64,000 bases of DNA from Mycobacterium sp. SVM_VP21 (GTDB lineage: Bacteria; Actinomycetota; Actinomycetes; Mycobacteriales; Mycobacteriaceae). Location of the stretch: positions 3,286,001 through 3,350,000 of the forward strand of contig CP101406.1 of assembly GCA_024758765.1 (NCBI GenBank), in the 5' to 3' direction. Shown here piece by piece: positions 58,896-64,000 of the stretch (positions are counted from its first letter, which is position 1; every line of letters begins with the position of its first letter). The notes under the pieces are model-generated. The model worked only from the letters and a program-made list of their open reading frames with translations, did not search any database and was not told the origin of the DNA. The position numbers and the translations under genes are program-made.

Positions 58896-59201
58896 TTAGG
58901 GGTCGATGTGGGTTTCCGGCGTGTAGAACGAGTGCAGCGGGTAATCCCGGCCGGGCGCCATCGAGTGGCAGTCCTGCTGCGACGGCGGTGATTTCGGCGG
59001 CTCGTAGTAATAGATGACGCAGCGCTGCCAGCTGCCGTCGGGCTGAACCGGACCGTCGCACTTCTGGGCGGTGGAGAAGAACAGCAGTGGGTTGTCCTGA
59101 CAACCCGCCTGGGCTGCCGGCGCCGAGGCGATCAGCCATCCGGCCGCCAGCCCGGTGGCCGCCAGCGCGGTGGTCAGGCCCCCGGTGAGGTAGCGCTTCA
59201 C
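58896..59201 (-). CDS. Small secreted CDGP-type protein
   Basis: 101 residues with a signal peptide (MKRYLTGGLTTALAATGLAAG, cut after AAQA near residue 32). The mature domain is Cys-rich: GCQDNP, CDGPVQPDGSWQRC, and QDCHSM, giving four Cys for two disulfides. The CDGP-x-PDGSW motif recurs in small mycobacterial exported proteins of unknown function. The C-terminal YTPETHIDP is polar. Converges with the flavodoxin-like gene. Confidence 0.78.
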   Translation of the reverse strand: MKRYLTGGLTTALAATGLAAGWLIASAPAAQAGCQDNPLLFFSTAQKCDGPVQPDGSWQRCVIYYYEPPKSPPSQQDCHSMAPGRDYPLHSFYTPETHIDP

Positions 59202-59324
59202 GGTCGACCCCTTCTCATCGCGTCGTGTTGTCGAGTGACTATGCCGGACGCGGCCGATGTTTGTCGCAGATTATGCCCGCGGTTTCCGCGCAGTTCCTAT
59301 CGTGAGGCGATAAGCTCCGATGCC

Positions 59325-59546
59325 GTGACTTATGCAAACGACACTGCGACCACGACGGAGTCCACCACGGACCTGCTTGCGCGCACGCTGGAGTCTGTGC
59401 GCGTCGCCCACGAGAACATCGCGGAGCTGGCCCAGCAGCAGAACGGCATATATGCCGTGGCCCAGACCGCGAAGGGCACCGCGCTGATCCACGACCTGCG
59501 CAAGCAACTCGACCAGCTCAATAAGATCCTGCCCTTCAAGAGCTAG
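59325..59546 (+). CDS. Small helical hypothetical protein
   Basis: 73 residues from GTG 59325, an amphipathic helical protein (TTESTTDLLARTLESVRVAHE, LAQQQNGIYAVAQTAKG, LIHDLRKQLDQLNKILP). GAGGCGATAAG upstream may serve as ribosome site. Longer starts upstream add a Cys/Arg-rich stretch that looks non-coding. No family recognised. Confidence 0.6.
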   Translation: MTYANDTATTTESTTDLLARTLESVRVAHENIAELAQQQNGIYAVAQTAKGTALIHDLRKQLDQLNKILPFKS

Positions 59547-59559
59547 TTGCCCGCCTTCG

Positions 59560-59877
59560 TCAAGGTGGCGCCTTGTTGAGCGCACGTTCGCTGTTGATGC
59601 GGTGGGCGCGGTCTTGGATTCGGGTGCACTTGCGGGTAGGCATCATCAGGCCGCGGTCGGCAGTCGATGTCGGTGGTGACGGTGTTACCGCCGGTGCGGC
59701 GGTGGCTTGGCACAGGGCTGGGAATAGCAGAGTGCTGCCGGGCCGGGTGGTGTAGGTGTGGCCGGTGGGGCTGGTCCATTCCACTGTGCCGTCCGGGTAC
59801 TGGATATCGCTCCAGCCGCGGGGGCCGGTCCAAAAGGTCTTGAGCAAGTGGTGTTTTCGGCATAGGCAGCGCAGGTT
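59560..59877 (-). pseudogene. 13E12/REP-family HNH nuclease remnant
   Basis: The minus strand encodes the C-terminal 106 residues of a mycobacterial 13E12-repeat (DUF222-HNH) protein: [66 protein letters not shown] and NSERALN. The DUF222 domain and the first part of the HNH motif are missing, and the codons upstream of 59877 show no family similarity. It is the decayed tail of a multicopy mobile-like gene. Confidence 0.75.
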
Positions 59878-60272
59878 GCTAACACGTCGGAAATGTATCC
59901 CCTTGGACGTGGTGGCGCGCGCGTCGCTAGGCGGGGGGATGCGCCGCAGGGGATCAACCGATCCGCCCGGGGTTCGATTGATCTCCCGAACGGGCATTCA
60001 ACAATGCGGCCGGTGAGGTTGTGCAGCTCGACTTGGTGACGAGGCTCCAGAACTGGAAATGCGCCCTCAGCGCTGCCGCGCGGCCCGTTCGCGTCGACGG
60101 CTTCGCGTCGCACAACACATTGCCGAAGCAAGTATCGGCGTAACACGGCTCCAGCTCCTACAACGGTGTTGACCGGCGTTCAGCTTAACGATGTCGGCGG
60201 ATTTAGCACTGCGACACGCCGCCGCCAAGGAGTCCAGGCGCGGTCCGGTCGTGACTCCTTGATCGGCTCCCC
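59878..60272. other. No intact gene; probable decayed sequence
   Basis: The stretch between the 13E12 remnant and the ArsR gene holds short open frames on both strands with no recognisable family and no good ribosome sites. Given the adjacent remnant it is best read as pseudogene debris. Confidence 0.45.
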
Positions 60273-60665
60273 TCAGGTAGTGGTGCCCGGCGAGGTTAGC
60301 CCCGCCACCCGGCGGATCTCGGCCAGCCGTTCTTCACAGATGCGGTAGAAGACCCAGCTTCCGCGACGCTCCCGCGTGACCAGGCCTGCCTCGTGAAGGA
60401 CCTTCACGTGGTAACTCACGCTCGGTTGGGAGATACCGAGTGGGCCGGTCATGTCGTAGCCGCATTCCCCGCCCGGTCTGCCTCTGAGCAATCCGAGGAG
60501 TTGGACTCTGGTCGGGTCAGCCAGGGCCTTGAACAGCTTGGCAATCCGTTCGGCCTCGTCGCGGGACATCGCCTGGTCCAGCGGCGGACAGGGGCTCGTG
60601 TCCTCGGTCCTCGCCGCTGCAGGTGCCGCAGCTTCGGCAATCGGGGTATCCCGAGAAATTGGCAT
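60273..60665 (-). CDS. ArsR/SmtB family repressor
   Basis: 130-residue winged-helix metal/thiol-sensing repressor. The core is at about 36-120: AERIAKLFKALADPTRVQLL, then GISQPSVSYHVKVLHEAGLV (recognition helix), then the wing RRGSWVFYRI. Cysteines are at 26, 68 (GECGYD) and 110 (YRICEE); a C68-C110 pair could sense arsenite, a soft metal, or persulfide as in BigR/SqrR. The start ATG 60665 overlaps an operator-like palindrome. It is divergent from a rhodanese gene, its likely target. Confidence 0.88.
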   Translation of the reverse strand: MPISRDTPIAEAAAPAAARTEDTSPCPPLDQAMSRDEAERIAKLFKALADPTRVQLLGLLRGRPGGECGYDMTGPLGISQPSVSYHVKVLHEAGLVTRERRGSWVFYRICEERLAEIRRVAGLTSPGTTT

Positions 60666-60680
60666 ATCAAGATATTGACA
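60665..60680. promoter_or_regulatory. ArsR/SmtB operator, TATCAA-N4-TTGACA
   Basis: TCAA and TTGA are perfect inverted repeats around GATA (whole site TATCAAGATATTGACA). This fits the TCAA-type half sites of ArsR/SmtB repressors. It overlaps the start codon of the arsR-like gene, so autorepression is expected. The rhodanese gene on the other strand starts 270 bp away. Confidence 0.5.
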
Positions 60681-60951
60681 ATCATCGAATAGCGTTGCAA
60701 GCTCCCAGGAGCATCCCTTGCGTCTATCGACTAGAGACCAGCGTGTCCAAGCTCCGTGATCCCGGTGTTCAGTACTGGACCATCCGTACCAGCCGGTCTG
60801 GACTTCGCATGGACCGCGCCGGTGCGGCCGTTACCGTTCCCCGGTTGCAGATCGGCATCCTGCGAGTCCGACCGATGGTGGCTGAGAAGGCCGGCGCAGC
60901 GGGCCGGGGAACACCCAAGGACAGTCTCCACGTGCAGGCGGGAGCAAACTG

Positions 60952-61869
60952 ATGGCCGATACCGTGGCCTACCGGAATCCTGAGGCCCTGGCCACGCCCG
61001 AGTGGCTCGCCGAGCATCTCGACGATCCGTCGGTCCGGGTGGTGGACGCCCGCTTCGCCATCCGGGCTGCTGCCCAAGGAACGCTGGTCGGCTCCGGGGA
61101 GCGGGACGCCTATCGTGAGGCCCACATTCCGGGCGCGGTGTTCGTCGACGTGATGAGCGACCTCTCGGATCACGATGACCCGTCCGTGGTGGTGCCGCCG
61201 GAGCGGTTCGAGGAATTGATGGGTCGCCTCGGGATCGGCGACGAGACCACGGTGGTGGTCTACGACAGCCAAGGGGGAACCTGGGCTGCCCGGCTGTGGT
61301 GGGCTCTGCGCTACTACGGCCACGACGCCGTCATGCTGCTCGACGGTGGTTTCACCTGCTGGCAGGCGAAGGGATTCCCGCTCGACAGCGAGATCCCCGA
61401 ACCTCCGTCGGCGACGTTCACCGTGCGGGTGCGACCCGGGCTTCGGGTCGACGGCGATCAAGTGGCCCACGCCATCGGCCGCGACGACGTCTGCATCGTC
61501 GACGCGTTACCGGAAATTTTCTACACCGGTGCCGCTCGCCTGTACCCGACCCACCGGGCCGGTCATATCCCGACCGCCCACAACGTGCCGGCGCCGTCCC
61601 ACGTGGACGCGGTCACCCATCGCTTGCTGTCCGCCACCGAACTGGCCCGGCTGTGGGAGCCGGTGGGGCTGGCGCCGTCTCGCCGTGTCATCACCTACTG
61701 CGGCGGTGGCGTGTTCGGGGCCTTCGCCCTCTTCGCGCTCCACGTCATGGGACACGAGAACGCCGCCCTTTACGACGCCTCATGGATGGAATGGGGCGCC
61801 GACTCCGGCCGGCCGGTGGAGACCGGACCGCGAGCTGCGCGCATGACCGACATCAACCAACAAACCTAA
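60952..61869 (+). CDS. Tandem-rhodanese sulfurtransferase
   Basis: 305-residue thiosulfate/3-mercaptopyruvate sulfurtransferase with two rhodanese domains. The inactive N-terminal domain is at about 10-145 (VVDARFAIR, EAHIPGAVFVDV). The active C-terminal domain at about 165-295 has catalytic C250 in ITYCGGGVFGA. The active loop CGGGVFG is not the classic thiosulfate loop CRKGVT or the mercaptopyruvate loop CGSGVT, so the donor is unclear. The start is ATG 60952. It forms a two-gene unit with the AhpD-like gene 10 bp downstream. Confidence 0.9.
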   Translation: MADTVAYRNPEALATPEWLAEHLDDPSVRVVDARFAIRAAAQGTLVGSGERDAYREAHIPGAVFVDVMSDLSDHDDPSVVVPPERFEELMGRLGIGDETTVVVYDSQGGTWAARLWWALRYYGHDAVMLLDGGFTCWQAKGFPLDSEIPEPPSATFTVRVRPGLRVDGDQVAHAIGRDDVCIVDALPEIFYTGAARLYPTHRAGHIPTAHNVPAPSHVDAVTHRLLSATELARLWEPVGLAPSRRVITYCGGGVFGAFALFALHVMGHENAALYDASWMEWGADSGRPVETGPRAARMTDINQQT

Positions 61870-61879
61870 GGAGGCAGTG

Positions 61880-62464
61880 ATGGCGCGGATCAACCTGATC
61901 GACCCCGACCAGGCTCAGGGACGGACCCGTGAGGTCTTCGAGAGGGTGAAGGCGTATTACAAGATGGTGCCCGGCCTGCAGCGGGGACTGAATTACCTGC
62001 CCGAGACCACAGACGCGTTGTGGACCCTGAGCCTGAGTACGGCGATGGAAGGGAGCATCCGCGAAGAACTCAAGCGCGTGTTCTTCGCGGTGACCGCCTA
62101 TGAGGTCGAATGTGAATACTGCACCGCGGCCCACATGATCGCCCTGATGGGCAAGAAGTGGAGCCGCCAGGAGTGCGTGGAGCTTATCGAAGGCACACCG
62201 TCTCCCCGTCTGACCGACAAGGAGAACGCCGCAGTGGACTTCGCCCGGATGGTCGGCCGTCGTCCGGCCGGAGTCACGGACGAGATGACCGACAACCTAC
62301 GAGCACTCGGATGGACCGATGCCCAGATCGTGGAGATTGTGGCCTCGGTCGCGTTGATGCGCTACACGACCACGGTGGCCAGTGCCCTCGACGTACCGCT
62401 CGAAGAGGCGATGGAAGGCGTGGGGGTGAGTTGCGGGGTGCCGCTGGATCGGCTCGAGGGTTGA
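61880..62464 (+). CDS. AhpD-like carboxymuconolactone decarboxylase family protein
   Basis: 194 residues from ATG 61880 (AAGGAGG upstream). The AhpD core lies at about 60-100: E75, the redox pair C78-x2-C81 and H85 in EVECEYCTAAHM. This is a thiol-disulfide/peroxide-handling site, not the lactone decarboxylase one. Coupled to the rhodanese, it suggests persulfide or peroxide detoxification under control of the ArsR protein. Confidence 0.88.
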   Translation: MARINLIDPDQAQGRTREVFERVKAYYKMVPGLQRGLNYLPETTDALWTLSLSTAMEGSIREELKRVFFAVTAYEVECEYCTAAHMIALMGKKWSRQECVELIEGTPSPRLTDKENAAVDFARMVGRRPAGVTDEMTDNLRALGWTDAQIVEIVASVALMRYTTTVASALDVPLEEAMEGVGVSCGVPLDRLEG

Positions 62465-62617
62465 CGCAACGAGGCACCCATTCACCGACGGCCTCGACAT
62501 GCCGGATGAGTCGACGAGCGACCCGCATCCACCGCGACAGTGACCTCAGCGGTGTTTATGCACGGAATGTGGCTTCGTGACGAGACCGTGCCGGCGCGCG
62601 CCCGTCTGGCGGGGGTG

Positions 62618-63781
62618 TCAGAGCCGGGTCCGCTGGTGGATGTCTTCAGTGAACTCGGCGAGCACCGCCTCGGTCAGCGAGGGCCGGGTCTCGGCTATTG
62701 CCGCGAGGTAGTCCTCGGTGCGGGACGGCTCGCCACGGTTGAATTCGATCTCTCGCTCGAACCCACATTGCGCGCCCTTGCGCGCAGCGAACTCGATATC
62801 GGCCGGAGTGAACATCTCGCTGGCCGCGACGAGTTCGTCGATATCGACCGAATCGGCGGCCGGCCCGAGATATCTGGCCCAGATCGCGGCTCGCGCCGTC
62901 GCGTCCGGAGGTCCGATCGGGATGATGTAGTCGAATCGTCCGGGTCGCAAAAACGCCGAATCCAGCGAGCGCACCGAGTTCGTCGCGCAGATCAGCAGCC
63001 GGTCGTCGCGCTGGCGAAACGCGGGTATCAATTTGAGCAGCTCGTTGGTGACGCCGTGCGCCGGATCGCAGCGCTCACCCGAGCGTGATCCCGCGATTTC
63101 CTCGACTTCATCGATGAACACCACCACGGCTTCCAGTTCCATCAGCGTCACGAATGCCTCTCGCAGGGCGCTCGCCAGAGCGACGTCTGGTGCGGCCAGA
63201 CGCGACGGCAGGAGTTCGACGAACGGCCAGCCGAGCCGACCTGCGACGGCTTTGGCGAAGCTGGTCTTGCCGGTTCCCGGGGGCCCGAACAAGATGACCG
63301 CCTTCGGCGGTGAGACACCGTATTTTTCGGCGATGTCCGGCTCGGTCAGTGGCAGCACGATCCGCCGCTCCACGATCTCTTTCTCCGATTCCATCCCCCC
63401 CATCGCGTTCCACAGGCCGCAGGGCATCGTCTGGGCGCCGAGTTCGGCCAGCAGACCCGCGTCCGAGGAGCCGACGGTGTCGACCTTTTCGAAGAACGAC
63501 AGATCGGTCCGCTCGCGGTAACCGGAGTTGCGCAGCGCCGCCGCGCCGGTCGCCTCCGCCGGCAGCAACGCGCCAACACGTCGTGCGCCGAGCGCGCGCA
63601 AGCGCAATTCGAGCTCGCCCAGAAGCGCGCTGCCGACGCCCCGATTGCGCCACCGGTTGTTGAGGCCAAGGAGCGAAATCCACGCCCGTTCGCCGTGGAA
63701 TTCGACGACCGCAATACCGACCAACTCGTCGCCCACGACGGCGACCACCGCGGGCCGTCCTGACCTGGCTGCCGACACCAC
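62618..63781 (-). CDS. GNAT-AAA+ ATPase fusion, readable part
   Basis: 387 residues from GTG 63781. The N-terminal 95 residues are a GNAT acetyltransferase lacking its first strand and helix (RWRNRGVGSALL binds acetyl-CoA). The rest is an FtsH/Cdc48-type AAA+ domain: Walker A GPPGTGKT at 166-173, Walker B VVVFIDEVEE with D224/E225, sensor 1 LLICATNS, Arg finger area RPGRFD, and an alpha-helical lid. The true start is probably 63895 and the frame is cut by TGA at 63833-63835, so this product, if made, would be N-terminally shortened. Substrate unknown. Confidence 0.8.
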   Translation of the reverse strand: MVSAARSGRPAVVAVVGDELVGIAVVEFHGERAWISLLGLNNRWRNRGVGSALLGELELRLRALGARRVGALLPAEATGAAALRNSGYRERTDLSFFEKVDTVGSSDAGLLAELGAQTMPCGLWNAMGGMESEKEIVERRIVLPLTEPDIAEKYGVSPPKAVILFGPPGTGKTSFAKAVAGRLGWPFVELLPSRLAAPDVALASALREAFVTLMELEAVVVFIDEVEEIAGSRSGERCDPAHGVTNELLKLIPAFRQRDDRLLICATNSVRSLDSAFLRPGRFDYIIPIGPPDATARAAIWARYLGPAADSVDIDELVAASEMFTPADIEFAARKGAQCGFEREIEFNRGEPSRTEDYLAAIAETRPSLTEAVLAEFTEDIHQRTRL

Positions 63782-63895
63782 CTCGGAGATCGGAAAGGCC
63801 GGCGGCGGGTCGCCGGGGTGGCGGCTCCGGTCTCACACCAAGATCGCCTGATCAAGGTCGTCGTCGTGAAAGTCGCGCAATCGCCATGGCGGCAT
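63782..63895 (-). other. Original 5' end of the GNAT-AAA+ gene with in-frame TGA
   Basis: From ATG 63895, with AAGGAGGT about eight bases upstream, the frame reads MPPWRLRDFHDDDLDQAILV, then TGA (63833-63835), then DRSRHPGD and on, in frame, into the GNAT domain. GNAT proteins of this type usually have Trp at that place (L-W-D), so a TGG to TGA change is the simplest reading. Confidence 0.7.
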
Positions 63896-63973
63896 CGCGC
63901 TGCACCTCCTTGCCAGTGGAGCGCGCTGTTGGCATTTTCCACCGCTTCCCAGCACTGTGTCTGATATCTTCGC

Positions 63974-63989
63974 ATACCCCAGGGGGCAT
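63974..63989. promoter_or_regulatory. CsoR/CstR-like G-tract palindrome at window end
   Basis: ATACCCCAGGGGGCAT has the A-T-x-CCCC/GGGG-x-A-T form of CsoR-family operators (copper or persulfide sensors). It lies 79 bp before the GNAT-AAA+ start on the minus strand and 11 bp from the window edge. The regulator, if any, is outside. Confidence 0.3.
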
Positions 63990-64000
63990 AGTCACGGCGG

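Noticed and set aside
60623..60952. 109-codon plus-strand frame before the rhodanese gene
   Set aside because: Overlaps the ArsR start and operator, has no family and no ribosome site.

Overview
The window is a 64 kb piece of a high-GC actinobacterial chromosome and is almost certainly from the family Mycobacteriaceae. The evidence is mycothione reductase, EfpA-type exporters, a PE/PPE pair, PptT/PptH, Ltp1/FadE21, SirR, PepR, GTG and TTG starts, and gene order that largely follows the Mycobacterium tuberculosis segment from mtr/mqo to dapB (about Rv2855 to Rv2771c). Species cannot be fixed from the sequence alone. The order is not that of M. tuberculosis throughout: cobO/cobB are not next to cysG, a urease cluster sits between a second efpA and proS, and the CRISPR and ugp genes of that stretch are absent.

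Region by region: 1-7260 holds a truncated mtr divergent from mqo, then a siroheme synthase and two tandem efpA-like drug exporters. 7265-11583 is a compact urease operon ureABCFGD on the minus strand without ureE. 11653-22984 is the translation/transcription housekeeping block proS, (two minus-strand small genes), rimP, nusA, ylxR, infB, rbfA, then the c-di-AMP/nanoRNA phosphodiesterase cnpB, a MATE transporter and a hexapeptide acetyltransferase. 22985-31376 is an accessory region rich in secreted or lipid-anchored proteins: a three-repeat secreted protein, a tiny secreted peptide with a His/Trp tail, a DUF5642 lipoprotein, a hydrophobic secreted-type protein, a CocE-type hydrolase and a DUF3558 protein. 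Several palindromes and hairpins lie in its intergenic gaps.

31492-34985 is the overlapping pptH-pptT-truB unit followed by a DUF2804 gene. 35091-40552 is a TetR gene followed by a beta-oxidation-like operon (ltp1, a frameshifted SRPBCC gene, a MaoC hydratase, an SDR dehydrogenase, fadE21). 40590-44331 holds regulators (AraC, HxlR) with a PF10118 di-metal hydrolase and a four-helix membrane protein. 44344-51344 returns to core genes (sirR, ribF, rpsO, pnp, pepR, a nitronate monooxygenase). 51378-52860 is a PE-PPE pair. 53217-57218 is a lipid/xenobiotic-type unit (second PF10118 protein, Asp-nucleophile alpha/beta hydrolase, ferredoxin reductase, esterase). 57233-58889 is dapB with two small partners.

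The right end, 58896-64000, is the most accessory part. It holds a secreted CDGP protein, a 13E12/HNH remnant, an ArsR regulator divergent from a rhodanese and an AhpD-like gene, and a GNAT-AAA+ ATPase gene interrupted early by an in-frame TGA. No rRNA, tRNA, CRISPR array or insertion sequence was recognised.
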